Shown here in pieces: positions 51,909 to 60,719 of a stretch of DNA of 64,000 bases (position 1 is the first letter of the stretch; every line of letters starts with the position of its first letter). The notes beneath the pieces are model-generated. The model was not told where the DNA came from. It made no database searches and worked only from the letters and a program-made list of their open reading frames with translations. The position numbers and the translations under genes are program-made. The DNA lies in NCBI GenBank assembly GCA_965250195.1, contig OZ252295.1:434001-498000 (forward strand), written 5' to 3'. Source of the stretch: CAUZIR01 sp965250195 (GTDB lineage: Bacteria; Chloroflexota; Dehalococcoidia; Lucifugimonadales; UBA2962).

Positions 51909-52324
51909 CTCGGCCCTCGGTCCTGGCGAGTCCACCAATTGTCCTCAGGGTCCTCATCAATCGAGCGGCCCCTCCACGTCTTGCCCGTGTTGGTCGGCGG
52001 CCCAGAGGCCTTGCCGAGCGACCGAGCTGCCGGCCGTACGACCGCGAACGCATACCCGATCAGCAAGACCACGACACCGGCCACCGCCATCGGCACCGCG
52101 AGCCCCGCATCGGCGATGCGCAGCAAGAAACCAGCGGCGAGCGGCACCACACCGGCGAGCATCACCCGCCCCGGTGAAAGGGCCCAGACCCCGCCCAGGC
52201 GTTGACTCATGTACGCGCCCAGGAGCCCTATCAGGCTTCGAGAGTGCTTTGGGGGAGGGACGATCCTCAGCCCGCCGGACCTGTCCAGAATCTCCTCGAT
52301 CTCGTCCTCGTATCGTTTCGCCAC
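51905..52324 (-). CDS. Small membrane protein of unknown function
   Basis: About 139 residues, starting GTG with KRYEDEIEEILDRSGG. It has a charged N terminus of about 50 residues, two hydrophobic helices (around residues 60-105), and a polar Trp/Asp-rich tail. It resembles no family I can name. It is divergent from the HemQ-like gene by 86 bases. Longer upstream frames do not look coding. Confidence 0.65.
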   Translation of the reverse strand: MAKRYEDEIEEILDRSGGLRIVPPPKHSRSLIGLLGAYMSQRLGGVWALSPGRVMLAGVVPLAAGFLLRIADAGLAVPMAVAGVVVLLIGYAFAVVRPAARSLGKASGPPTNTGKTWRGRSIDEDPEDNWWTRQDRGPR

Positions 52325-52410
52325 GGCAAAATCGTATGGACGTCGTGCGCCACAAGTCAAGGACGCGGGCGTGGGGACGGCCCGGCCCGCAATGCGATAA
52401 AATCCGGCCC

Positions 52411-53112
52411 GTGAGTACAAACGGCCATCGTCAATTCGTAAAGTACACCTTCTACAAGTTGGACCCGGCGTGGCGTCGCCTGCCGCCCAATCGTAGATCG
52501 CAGGACAAAGCTGAGTTCGCGGCCGTCGTCTCGGAGATCGCCTCCGGCATGACCACCCGCACTTACAGCACCGTCGGCCTGCGCGGCGACGCGGACCTGC
52601 TGCTATGGCAGGCCACCGACACGTTGGAGCAGGTGCAGGACGCGGCCACCCGTGTGCACTCCACCGCCCTCGGGGGCTACCTCGACACCCCGCATTCATT
52701 CCTCGCCATGACCCGCGTATCCCATTACGTCGACGACCATCGCCACAAGGGCCAGGAGGGCCGGACCATCGAGGTCAAGCCCTCCGACGACGCTAAGTAC
52801 TTCTTCGTCTACCCCTTCCTCAAGACCCGAGAGTGGTACCTCCTTAAGCCCGAGGAGCGACAGGCGATGATGAACGACCACTTCAAGATCGGTCACAAAT
52901 ACCCCTCCGTAAAGATTAATACCAGTTACTCGTTTGGCATCGACGATCAGGAATTCATGGTGGCCTTCGAGTCCGACAGCCCGTCCGACTTCCTCCAGCT
53001 AGTCGAAGAGTTGCGGGGAGTTCCCGGCAGCCTCTACACCCTGCGCGACACGCCCATCATCACCTGCATCCGCATGTCCATCGAAGACGCGTTAGACTCT
53101 CTCGGGGGATAA
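52411..53112 (+). CDS. hemQ: Chlorite dismutase-family protein, probably coproheme decarboxylase
   Basis: About 233 residues. The Cld/HemQ C-terminal heme region is clear: FFVYPFLKTREWYLL carrying the catalytic-type Tyr, EERQAMMNDHFKIGHKYP with the proximal His, and INTSYSFGIDDQEFMVAFE. Length and Tyr fit HemQ, which turns coproheme into heme b; true chlorite dismutase activity is less likely. GTG start giving STNGHRQFV. Its presence suggests the coproporphyrin-dependent heme route, matching hemW and the Ccm genes in the window. Confidence 0.82.
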   Translation: MSTNGHRQFVKYTFYKLDPAWRRLPPNRRSQDKAEFAAVVSEIASGMTTRTYSTVGLRGDADLLLWQATDTLEQVQDAATRVHSTALGGYLDTPHSFLAMTRVSHYVDDHRHKGQEGRTIEVKPSDDAKYFFVYPFLKTREWYLLKPEERQAMMNDHFKIGHKYPSVKINTSYSFGIDDQEFMVAFESDSPSDFLQLVEELRGVPGSLYTLRDTPIITCIRMSIEDALDSLGG

Positions 53113-53198
53113 GGTGGCTCAGCCGCCCCAAGACGTTCAAAGTCCAGCGCCTAATTTGGGCCGGCACTCGTCCCCGCAAAATTCACGAGGTCCGTTCA

Positions 53199-54083
53199 AT
53201 GTCCTACCAAGCCGGTTCACACACCTACGAGTTGCACGAAGGCTGGGGCGACCTGCCAGACGGCTACCGGTTCCACCGCGTCGCCGGAGTGGCCACCGAC
53301 GCCGACGACAAAGTCTACGTCTTCAACCGCAGCCCTCAGAAAATGCTCATCTTCGAGCGAGATGGGGCGTTCAAGACCGACTGGGACGCCTTCTTCAAAG
53401 TCCCCCACGGCATCGCCATCGACTCCGAAGGCAACGTGTACACGGCCGACGTCGGCTCGCATCTCGTCGAAAAGCACGCCCCCTGGGGCGGGCTGATGAT
53501 GACGCTCGGCACACGGGACGAGCCCTCCGACACTGGCCGCAGCGAGGGCTTCCTCGTCGAACGCGCCGCCGGTCCATTCAACATGTGCTGCGCCGTCTCG
53601 GTAAACGACGTCGGGGAGATCTTCGTAGCCGACGGCTACGGCAACTCCCGCGTGCACAAGTTCTCGGCAGACGGCGAACTGTTGTTGTCGTGGGGCGAAC
53701 CGGGCAAGGGTGGGCCGGGGGAATTCCACCTGCCGCACGGCATAACTATTGACCATGCTGGTCGCCTACTCATTTGCGACCGGGAGAACAACCGCATCCA
53801 GATCTACGACCAGCAGGGCAACTACCTCGACATGTGGGACGGCTTTTTGCAGCCCACCTCCGTAACGCAGGCCCCCGACGGCTCGTTCTTCGTCCCCGAG
53901 TTGCAACATAGGGTCACCGTCCTCGACCCGGACGGCGGCGTCTTGGCGCGATGGGGAGGCGAGCGCAGCCGCGACCCCGGCAAATTCGTCGCCCCGCACG
54001 ACGTGGCAGTCGATTCCAGGGGCGACGTTTACATCGGCGAAGTGCTGGAGGGCAAGCGGGTGCAAAAATTCGTCCGCAGTTAG
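53199..54083 (+). CDS. NHL-repeat beta-propeller protein
   Basis: A 294-residue protein made of about six NHL-type blades with repeating GVATDADDKVYVFNR, GIAIDSEGNVYTAD, VSVNDVGEIFVADGYGNSRV, GITIDHAGRLLICDRENNRI and DVAVDSRGDVYIGEV units. It lacks a signal peptide. Such propellers resemble the peptidyl-amidoglycolate lyase fold, but here no function is shown. GAGGT seven bases before the ATG supports the start. Confidence 0.82.
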   Translation: MSYQAGSHTYELHEGWGDLPDGYRFHRVAGVATDADDKVYVFNRSPQKMLIFERDGAFKTDWDAFFKVPHGIAIDSEGNVYTADVGSHLVEKHAPWGGLMMTLGTRDEPSDTGRSEGFLVERAAGPFNMCCAVSVNDVGEIFVADGYGNSRVHKFSADGELLLSWGEPGKGGPGEFHLPHGITIDHAGRLLICDRENNRIQIYDQQGNYLDMWDGFLQPTSVTQAPDGSFFVPELQHRVTVLDPDGGVLARWGGERSRDPGKFVAPHDVAVDSRGDVYIGEVLEGKRVQKFVRS

Positions 54084-54132
54084 GCAAACCAAGTAATATT
54101 CCACCCATATTGAGCCAGGGGACAAAAAAGAA

Positions 54133-55758
54133 GTGAACGTAGAAACCGCTATTTGCCGCATCCTTAAAGCCGAGGGCATCGACTGGATCGCCGCCTTCCC
54201 CAACCAACCGCTCATCGACGCTGCGGTGAAAGAGGGCATCCGCCCCATCATCGTTCGCCAGGAGCGCGCCGGGGTCAACATGGCGGACGCCCTCAGCCGC
54301 ATGACCAACGGCCGCACCATCGGTGTGTTCACAATGCAGTCCGGCCCCGGCGCCGAGAACGCCTTCGGTGGCGTCGCCCAGGCCTTCGCGGACTCCATTC
54401 CAGTTTTGCTCTTGCCTGGCGGCAACCCGCAGGCTCGGCACGGCGTGCACCCCGGCTTCGACTCGGTAGAACACTACAGGGGAATCACCAAATGGGCGGG
54501 CTACATAATGTCTCCCGACCGCACCGTGGACGTCATGCGCACGGCGTTCAGCAACCTGCGTAACGGCAGGCCCGGTCCCGTGCTGGTCGAGGTTCCAGAC
54601 GATCTCGTTGATCAAGACATCACAGGGTTCGACTACAAGCCCGTGCCCGCGACCCGCTCGGCCGCCAGCCCGGACGATGTGCGCGATCTCATCAAGGCCC
54701 TGCTTGCCGCAGAACGGCCCGTCATTGAAGCCGGGCAGGGGGTGATGAACGCCGAGGCGACCGACGACCTCGTAGAGTTTGCCGGGCTAACCGGCATCCC
54801 CGTTTTCACCACCCTCGCAGGCAAGAGCGGGTTCCCAGAGAACCACCCGCTCTCCCTCGGTTGCGGCGCCCGCACCGCCACCGGCATGGCCAACCACTGC
54901 CTCATCAGCGCCGACTTTTTGTTGGGCGTCGGCACCAGCTTCACCAAGTCCGTGTTTGGCGCACCCGTGCCCGATGGCGTAGTGCTCGCACAAGTTACGA
55001 ACCGGGGCGAGGACCTGCACAAAGACCACGCCGTCGACTTCGGCGCCGTGGGCGACGCCAAACTGGTGCTCCGCCAGATGATCGAAGAGGCCAAATCCCA
55101 GGGCGTCAAGGCTCACGAAGGAGTGGCCGAAATGATCGCCGCCCAGCGCGACGCCTGGCTGGGCGAGTGGGAAGCCAGATTGTCTTCTGACGAGATCCCG
55201 ATGAGCCCGTACCGGGTGTTCCGTGAAGTAGCCAACGCAGTAGACGTGGCCAACACAATCGTCACCCATGACTCCGGTTATCCCAGGGACCAGCTGGTCC
55301 CGTTCTGGCGGCCGGTCACCCCCCGCAGTTACATCGGCTGGGGCAAGTCCACCCAGCTAGGTTACGGGCTTGGACTCGCGTTGGGCGCGAAGATGGCAAA
55401 GCCGGACATGAACATGATCAACTTCATGGGCGACGCGGCGTTTGGCATGGCCGGACTCGACATCGAGACCGCCACCCGAAACAGCATCGGCCTGACGACC
55501 ATCGTCCTCAACAACGGCGTCATGACCGGGTACGCGGCCAACTACATGCCCATCGGGGCAGACACCTACCGCACCCACGAACTGGGAGGCGACTACACCA
55601 TGGTGGCCCAGGGACTGGGCGCCCACGCAGAGCGCGTTACCGCGCCCGACGCCATCGGCGACGCGGTGCGCAGGGCAATGGACGCCAACGCCGCCGGCCA
55701 GCCGGCCCTCATCGAGATGATGACTAAAGAGGAGCCCAACGTCTCCAAATACTGGTAA
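54133..55758 (+). CDS. ThDP-dependent enzyme (acetolactate synthase/benzoylformate decarboxylase-like)
   Basis: A 541-residue three-domain ThDP enzyme. The PYR domain starts at the N terminus with IAAFPNQPLIDAA and the catalytic-type Glu in VRQERAGVNMADAL. A middle domain (APVIEAGQGV-like RPVIEAGQGVMNAE) precedes the PP domain with MGDAAFGMAGLDIETATRN and VLNNGVMTG. GTG start. Relatives make or cleave 2-hydroxy-3-keto or 2-oxo acids; the specific reaction cannot be fixed. The divergent family III CoA-transferase nearby may be functionally linked. Confidence 0.8.
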   Translation: MNVETAICRILKAEGIDWIAAFPNQPLIDAAVKEGIRPIIVRQERAGVNMADALSRMTNGRTIGVFTMQSGPGAENAFGGVAQAFADSIPVLLLPGGNPQARHGVHPGFDSVEHYRGITKWAGYIMSPDRTVDVMRTAFSNLRNGRPGPVLVEVPDDLVDQDITGFDYKPVPATRSAASPDDVRDLIKALLAAERPVIEAGQGVMNAEATDDLVEFAGLTGIPVFTTLAGKSGFPENHPLSLGCGARTATGMANHCLISADFLLGVGTSFTKSVFGAPVPDGVVLAQVTNRGEDLHKDHAVDFGAVGDAKLVLRQMIEEAKSQGVKAHEGVAEMIAAQRDAWLGEWEARLSSDEIPMSPYRVFREVANAVDVANTIVTHDSGYPRDQLVPFWRPVTPRSYIGWGKSTQLGYGLGLALGAKMAKPDMNMINFMGDAAFGMAGLDIETATRNSIGLTTIVLNNGVMTGYAANYMPIGADTYRTHELGGDYTMVAQGLGAHAERVTAPDAIGDAVRRAMDANAAGQPALIEMMTKEEPNVSKYW

Positions 55759-55831
55759 GGCGGTTGAACCGCGACAACTCCACTACGGTCATTGGTGATT
55801 GACCGTGATTGGCCTCGGCTGGGGTCGCCGC

Positions 55832-58123
55832 TTACTGCACCGCCCCGGCCGCCCTAAGTTCGGAGATACGCTCGGCTGAGTATTCGAGTTCGGCCAGTAC
55901 CTCATCCGTGTGCTGGCCCAAGCCCGGTCCGGGCCTTTGCGCTATCGACGGCGTCGCCGAGAACCGGAACGGCGGCCCCATCTGCTTGATCGGTCCTACG
56001 ATGGTGTCGGCGGCCACGCTCAACTCATTGGCCTGCGCTTGCGGGTCGTCGTGGGCGTCCATCATGTGCCGGACTCTTGCACACCTGACGCCATGCGCAC
56101 GGAGGCGGGCCTCGGCCTCGGCGACCGGCAGATCGGCCAGGGCCGAGCCGAACGCGTCGGCGATCTCCCCGTCACCCCCGTCTCGCGACGCCGCATCCGG
56201 GTAATTCTCCGATACCTGCTTCAGTCCCAGCGCGCCGCACACCGCCGCGAATCCCGCATCGTCAGAGCACGAAAGAAACAGGTGTCCCCCTATTGCCTCG
56301 TAGAGGCGATAGGTCGCCGTCACGCCCAGTTGGCCCCAGCGGCGCTCGTCGCCGGGGCCGTTCGCATACCTCATCAGCTCGCCCGCCTGCACCGCCACGG
56401 CCGCGTGCAGGAGCGATGTTTCGACCCGGCTACCGCCCGCGCCCCGACGCCGGGCGAGCAGCCCGGACACCGCGCCGAAGCAGCCCAACATCGCGGCCGC
56501 ATAGTCCGCCACGGCAACTCGCAGGTAGACCGGTCGGTCGGCCGTGCCCTGCGCGGACATCGCCCCGCTGAGGGTCTGCACCAGCGGGTCGAAAGCCGGG
56601 TCGGCCGCGAGCGGTCCGGTGGGCCCGTACCCGGTCACCGACAGGTACACAATCGATGGGCGCAGCCGCCGCAGCGTCTCGGCATCCACACCCAACTTTT
56701 CGGCGGTGCCTGGTCGGAAATTCTCGGCCACCACGTCCGCTCCTCGTACGAGGTCGTAGACGATCTCCTTGCCCTCAGGGGTCCGTAGATCGACGACCAT
56801 GCCGCGCTTCCCCCGGTTCCACGCCTGGAACGACCCCCCCAACATGCGGAAGCCATCCCCCATTGGTGACTCCACCTTGATCACGTCCGCCCCCAGGTCG
56901 GCGAGGAGGCTCGTGCCATAGGACCCGGCGATGTAGCCGGTCAGGTCGACCACCCGGACGCCCGCCAACGGGGCCATTTCAACCCTGTTTCCATCCGAGG
57001 CCTTGTGGTTGGGAGCTGTAGCCGGCACCGGCGCCCCGAGCACCGCGACCGGCGGCGCCATCCAGGTCACGTCACCGAGCACCTCGTCCATCTCTTTCTG
57101 GAAGACTTCCGAAGCGGCCGCCTGTGGATGATCGAAAAAGTCCTCCCGTTTCTGCACCAGGTCGCGAGGGACATCGTTGTCCCCGAGTACTCGTAGCCAG
57201 TGCTCGCCCGTGCCGGTGGCGACGACCTCGGCCACCATTTCTCTGAGGGCCAACCGGTGCTGCGGCTCGATGTTCCACGGTGCGGTCTCAAACCTCGGGT
57301 CCTCGGTCCACTCGTACTTGCCGAATGCAATGCACAGCTTGTTCCAGAACGTGTCGGTGCCGCAGGCGATCATCACCCACTCGCCGTCCGAGCACTCATA
57401 GAGCTGGTAAAGCGGGTTCGCCCCAAGTTGGCCCATAGCATCCCTGACCCAGGACCGAACGTTTGGGCCGACCACAATAGTCCCCGCCTGCATCGCCAGG
57501 GCACCCGCATATAAGGAGGTCTCCACCTGCTGGCCTCTGCCGGTGGCTCCCCTGCTAAACAATGCGGCTCCAATGGCGCTGACGGCAAGAAACGCCGCGC
57601 CATAACTGGCGATGGGCAAATGCACATACACCGGGGGCGAATCCCAGCCCCCCTGGTCGCCATAGATACCGGCATGGGCGCCGACCACCCCGTCGTCTGC
57701 GGGCGTATCGGCGAGTGGGCCCGACTCCCCGAAGGCGGGAATCGCACAATAGACTGTTCTAGGGTTAATCTGAGCAATATCAGAGTACGCCAGCCTGGCC
57801 GCCTCAGCCTCGCGTGAGGTCATAGTCCGCACGACCACGTCGGACTCCTTAACCATCTCCTCAAGGTTCGGCCGGTCAGCCGAAGACTGCGGGTCGAGCG
57901 CAACCACCCGCTTGCCCCGATTCCACAAACGAAACCGCGGGTCCCCGGAGAACCTGCCACTATCGACCCGCACGACCGTCGCCCCCAGTTCGCCCAGCAT
58001 CATCGACGCGTAGGCGCCGGCCAGGTCAGAGTCGAGATCCAAAACCGTAATTCCACAGTACGGGCCAGTATGTGAACCGGTCGAGACCATCCGTCCTCCA
58101 TCAGTCGAGTTGCCGTCCGGCAT
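55832..58123 (-). CDS. Tandem family III (CaiB/BaiF) CoA-transferase fusion
   Basis: A 763-residue protein made of two complete CaiB-like halves joined at about residue 385. Half one begins ITVLDLDSDLAGAYASMMLG, with LWNRGKRVVALD and the catalytic-Asp region PLADTPADDGVV. Half two begins VRVVDLTGYIAGSYGTSLLADLG, with AWNRGKRGMVVDL and PLAADPAFDPLVQTL. Both halves keep an Asp near the expected nucleophile position. Usual family III enzymes are single-domain homodimers of about 400 residues that transfer CoA between carboxylic acids. A Met twelve residues in is an alternative start. Confidence 0.88.
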   Translation of the reverse strand: MPDGNSTDGGRMVSTGSHTGPYCGITVLDLDSDLAGAYASMMLGELGATVVRVDSGRFSGDPRFRLWNRGKRVVALDPQSSADRPNLEEMVKESDVVVRTMTSREAEAARLAYSDIAQINPRTVYCAIPAFGESGPLADTPADDGVVGAHAGIYGDQGGWDSPPVYVHLPIASYGAAFLAVSAIGAALFSRGATGRGQQVETSLYAGALAMQAGTIVVGPNVRSWVRDAMGQLGANPLYQLYECSDGEWVMIACGTDTFWNKLCIAFGKYEWTEDPRFETAPWNIEPQHRLALREMVAEVVATGTGEHWLRVLGDNDVPRDLVQKREDFFDHPQAAASEVFQKEMDEVLGDVTWMAPPVAVLGAPVPATAPNHKASDGNRVEMAPLAGVRVVDLTGYIAGSYGTSLLADLGADVIKVESPMGDGFRMLGGSFQAWNRGKRGMVVDLRTPEGKEIVYDLVRGADVVAENFRPGTAEKLGVDAETLRRLRPSIVYLSVTGYGPTGPLAADPAFDPLVQTLSGAMSAQGTADRPVYLRVAVADYAAAMLGCFGAVSGLLARRRGAGGSRVETSLLHAAVAVQAGELMRYANGPGDERRWGQLGVTATYRLYEAIGGHLFLSCSDDAGFAAVCGALGLKQVSENYPDAASRDGGDGEIADAFGSALADLPVAEAEARLRAHGVRCARVRHMMDAHDDPQAQANELSVAADTIVGPIKQMGPPFRFSATPSIAQRPGPGLGQHTDEVLAELEYSAERISELRAAGAVQ

Positions 58124-58322
58124 CGAACAAAGAGTTGCCTGGCGCAGCGCCTGGTCGGCCGTCGAAGCGTCGGCAAGTATAAGCTGCCCGGCAATCAGAT
58201 GCGACGGACACCGGATTGGCCGGTCGCGTTAGCGGCAATGCCAAATTGCCCGTGCCATCGGCGGTCTGCTATATTGAGACGTGCGGGGCTTGGTACCCGC
58301 ATTCCCGGGTTCTCAGGGGCGT

Positions 58323-58398
58323 GGGGCTGTAGCTCATCTGGGAGAGCGCTTCAATGGCATTGAAGAGGTACGGGGTTCGAGTCCCCGCAGCTCCACCA
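58323..58398 (+). tRNA. tRNA-Ala (GGC)
   Basis: A cloverleaf with acceptor GGGGCTG/CAGCTCC (one G-U), D arm TAGCTCATCTGGGAGAGC, anticodon stem CTTCA/TGAAG and loop ATGGCAT with anticodon GGC. It has T arm CGGGGTTCGAGTCCCCG, discriminator A and an encoded CCA. Confidence 0.95.
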
Positions 58399-58417
58399 GC
58401 CGCCGACCCCTAACTAG

Positions 58418-58448
58418 ACGCCTCGCCTGGTGCGGGGCGTTTTCTTTT
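58418..58448 (+). terminator. Terminator after tRNA-Ala
   Basis: A 9-base stem (ACGCCTCGC against GCGGGGCGT, one G-U) with a 5-base loop, then TTTCTTTT. It is 19 bases past the tRNA. The stretch 58449-58698 shows no gene. Confidence 0.8.
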
Positions 58449-58698
58449 ACCCGGCCCAGATCGCGGTTTGACAGCAACCGGGCTCGATACGCCCCTAATC
58501 GGGCAGGCCTGGACCGGGGTTTGCTCCGTGTTCTGACGGTGGAGTAGAGGGAGGGGGTGCGTACCTCCCTCGAAAACAGGGGCAACCGGTCAACCGCTGA
58601 GAGCAAGCGCGTGCCATAGGCACCCGCGGGTTGCCAGAGAGTCGCCCACTCCACGTCACCCGTGGGCAACCGTTAAACCCCAAAACCTCTCTGGCCCT

Positions 58699-58763
58699 GC
58701 CGGTTGGGCCTGGGCGGCCCGTTCTAAGGGCTATGTGGCCTCGCTTGCGAAACTCACTTGCGT
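58699..58763. repeat. Intergenic repeat, copy 1
   Basis: A 65-base element with the core GCCTGGGCGGCCC, then a GGGCTATGTGG box and a tail GCGAAACTCA. Copies 2 and 3 lie at 59587 and 60245. This copy covers the stop of the membrane protein gene at 58754. Confidence 0.75.
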
Positions 58764-59236
58764 CGTCTCCTGCCGCCTCGAACCACGTTCGGTAGTCCCA
58801 GCAGAATTCCGGGGACGAACAAAACCCAGGGAATCACGACACCTCGCAGAGACACCTCGTTGAACCAAGGAGGCCGCCCTTGCCCCGCGTCCGAATAGTA
58901 TTGGACGCCGACGCCAGGGTTGATCGCCTCCCCTATGGTCGGCGGGATCAACATACCCAAGTAGACGACGAGTAGCAGCCACCAGGCCCACGTTTCGCCT
59001 CTCCGGTACACAGTCAGGACAAAGATCGAGGTGGCTATCGTGATGATGGCGAGGATCGACGGGCCGCTGCGAGGAAGGTAAAGGACGGTATGCGGTGGAT
59101 GACCGATCCCGAACAGAGAATAGACGCCCCAGACGTCCGGTCCGATGGCGTTGCCATGCACTCCCCAGAACAGGAAAAGGAAGATCCCCTCGACCAAGAG
59201 CAAGGCGGAGGAAGCCTTAAGGGCAATTGATATCAA
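58754..59236 (-). CDS. Membrane protein of unknown function
   Basis: About 160 residues with four hydrophobic segments: one near the N terminus (ALLLVEGIFLFLFWG), AIITIATSIFVLTVY, TWAWWLLLVVYLGMLI and GVVIPWVLFVPGILLGL, ending in a short basic tail. I place the start at TTG 59236, with GGAG eight bases upstream; the longer frame to 59530 reads through the zinc-ribbon gene and lacks homology. No family recognised. Confidence 0.65.
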   Translation of the reverse strand: MISIALKASSALLLVEGIFLFLFWGVHGNAIGPDVWGVYSLFGIGHPPHTVLYLPRSGPSILAIITIATSIFVLTVYRRGETWAWWLLLVVYLGMLIPPTIGEAINPGVGVQYYSDAGQGRPPWFNEVSLRGVVIPWVLFVPGILLGLPNVVRGGRRRRK

Positions 59237-59300
59237 ACTCTCAACTCCAACCTGAGCCCCGCCGATTGAGCACGTGCGACCCCGGTCTGGCCGCGCCCAG

Positions 59301-59516
59301 CTAGCCGCCCAGGAATAAGTCGACGATGTTGCCGACGCCGCTACCGGAACGCTTATACAGGTCCGTGTAGCCACACTGCTTGCACGTGACCGTCGTGAAC
59401 TTGTGGCGTTGGATGTCGAAGAACCGCGACAGGCCTGACCCCGTGGTCCTGATCTCCCCGTCCTCGTGGTCTGTGTGGTCGCATTTGGCGCACGAATACT
59501 GCTGCTGCGTTGCCAT
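59301..59516 (-). CDS. Small zinc-ribbon protein (COG3478-like)
   Basis: A 71-residue protein with two CxxC knuckles, CAKC near the N terminus and CKQCGYTDLYK about 37 residues later, then a GNIVDLFLGG tail, as in predicted nucleic-acid-binding Zn-ribbon proteins of the YpzJ group. An excellent GGGAGG ribosome site lies six bases before the ATG. Function unknown. Confidence 0.75.
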   Translation of the reverse strand: MATQQQYSCAKCDHTDHEDGEIRTTGSGLSRFFDIQRHKFTTVTCKQCGYTDLYKRSGSGVGNIVDLFLGG

Positions 59517-59586
59517 GGATGGCCTCCCATTCACTATTCACGGTGCTGGGCGACCAATTGTTGCATAACGACATTGATTGACCCAC

Positions 59587-59629
59587 GCCGTTGGAGCCAG
59601 GGCGGCCCTATCTGAGGGCTGTGTGGACC
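59587..59629. repeat. Intergenic repeat, copy 2
   Basis: A 43-base shorter copy sharing GCCGTTGGAGCC, the GGGCGGCCCTATCTGAGGGC core and GTGTGG with copies 1 and 3. It lacks their GCGAAACT tail. It lies between divergent genes. Confidence 0.7.
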
Positions 59630-59659
59630 TTTTAAAGGCGATGTAACCTAGCGCCAAGA

Positions 59660-60253
59660 ATGTCAATTTCATCCACTCTCAGACTTCTCGGCAGACCCGC
59701 CACGATGCTCGGGGGGTTGGCATGGCTGCTCGCATGGGTTCACTTTCTCCTCACGCACGGACCCACCACCAGCGACTACAAGACGCTGCTAGGAATGAGC
59801 TATTACGATTCCACGAAGTTGACCGTAATCGCGTCCGCTCTTTGCATTTATGGGTTGGTGAGCCTTGGGACCCGACGGCCAAAGGGGCTCCAAGCTACAG
59901 CCGGCACATGGGGGCAATTCCTTGCGGTGGCCGCCATGACCGTAATGGCTGTTGGCATGGCAATCAACGTTTGGAACGTCCCCTGGGGAGATACGACGAG
60001 GGTCGGGACTGATCTGATGGACTACGCGTTCATTGCCATGATGATAGCTACTCTCTTCGCACTTGCGGGGTTAACTCTCGTAGGAATAGGCGCAGGGCGA
60101 TCCAATGGCCTGCCGTCCTGGTCCATCGTCCCGTTGGCCGTCGCCGGGATTGGTGCCGTGCCCTTCATTCATCACACGCCATACGGGCTGCTTATCGGTC
60201 TTGGCTGGATCGCTTTCGGGTACGGCTTGTGGCGTTGTAGCCCCGCCGGTTGA
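59660..60253 (+). CDS. Multi-pass membrane protein of unknown function
   Basis: A 197-residue protein with six hydrophobic helices (starting MLGGLAWLLAWVHFLLTHG and ending LIGLGWIAFGYGLW). No enzymatic motif is seen. It lies between repeat copies 2 and 3, and its stop falls inside copy 3. A weak hairpin (AAAAGG/CCTTTT at 60372-60387) follows. Confidence 0.7.
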   Translation: MSISSTLRLLGRPATMLGGLAWLLAWVHFLLTHGPTTSDYKTLLGMSYYDSTKLTVIASALCIYGLVSLGTRRPKGLQATAGTWGQFLAVAAMTVMAVGMAINVWNVPWGDTTRVGTDLMDYAFIAMMIATLFALAGLTLVGIGAGRSNGLPSWSIVPLAVAGIGAVPFIHHTPYGLLIGLGWIAFGYGLWRCSPAG

Positions 60254-60304
60254 GCCTGGGCGGCCCTCTATGTGGGCGATGTGGCTGCTCGCACGAAACT
60301 GAGC
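60245..60304. repeat. Intergenic repeat, copy 3
   Basis: A 60-base copy, closest to copy 1: both share GTTGrGCCTGGGCGGCCC, a GGGC-ATGTGG box and a CGCACGAAACT/TGCGAAACT tail. It covers the stop of the preceding membrane protein gene. Confidence 0.75.
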
Positions 60305-60444
60305 TATTTGGGGGGCTCCAAAAAGGTGGGCCACCGGCTGAACCTACCGGAGCCTCGAATTCGGCCACGCTAAAAGGACTCCCTTTTGGCCGGCACCAAG
60401 ACTAGCAAACCCTTACTATAAGCAGTCCAACTCAAGGGGAAGCT

Positions 60445-60615
60445 ATGAATTGTTACGTCTGTCAACAGGAAGGCATCCAAGAGGTCGCTGCAGGCATATG
60501 TCGCTTCTGCGGTATTGCTTTGTGCGCTGAGCACGTAGCTGATTTGCAAAAGCACAATCAGGGCGGTATGCACTACACCCGCGAGCATCGAATCCGTCCC
60601 GCTACCTCCAAGTAA
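60445..60615 (+). CDS. DUF2180-like small zinc-finger protein
   Basis: A 56-residue ORF starting MNCYVCQQEG, with a second knuckle CRFCGIALCAEH, a pattern like the DUF2180 family. An AGGGGA ribosome site lies just upstream of the ATG. The Cys/His spacing suggests two zinc sites. It sits 105 bases ahead of katG and might be co-regulated, which is inference. Confidence 0.7.
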   Translation: MNCYVCQQEGIQEVAAGICRFCGIALCAEHVADLQKHNQGGMHYTREHRIRPATSK

Positions 60616-60719
60616 TCGGCTACCCGTAGCACGCTGGTATCGATGCACATGGTGACGTATCTATTCGGCCTTCTGAGTTGTGGCCAGCCGATTCCGCAGA
60701 CAGAAAAAAGGGAAACGAA

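Noticed and set aside
60372..60387. Hairpin AAAAGG/CCTTTT as a terminator
   Set aside because: Only six pairs, AT-rich and lacking a T tract beyond the stem.
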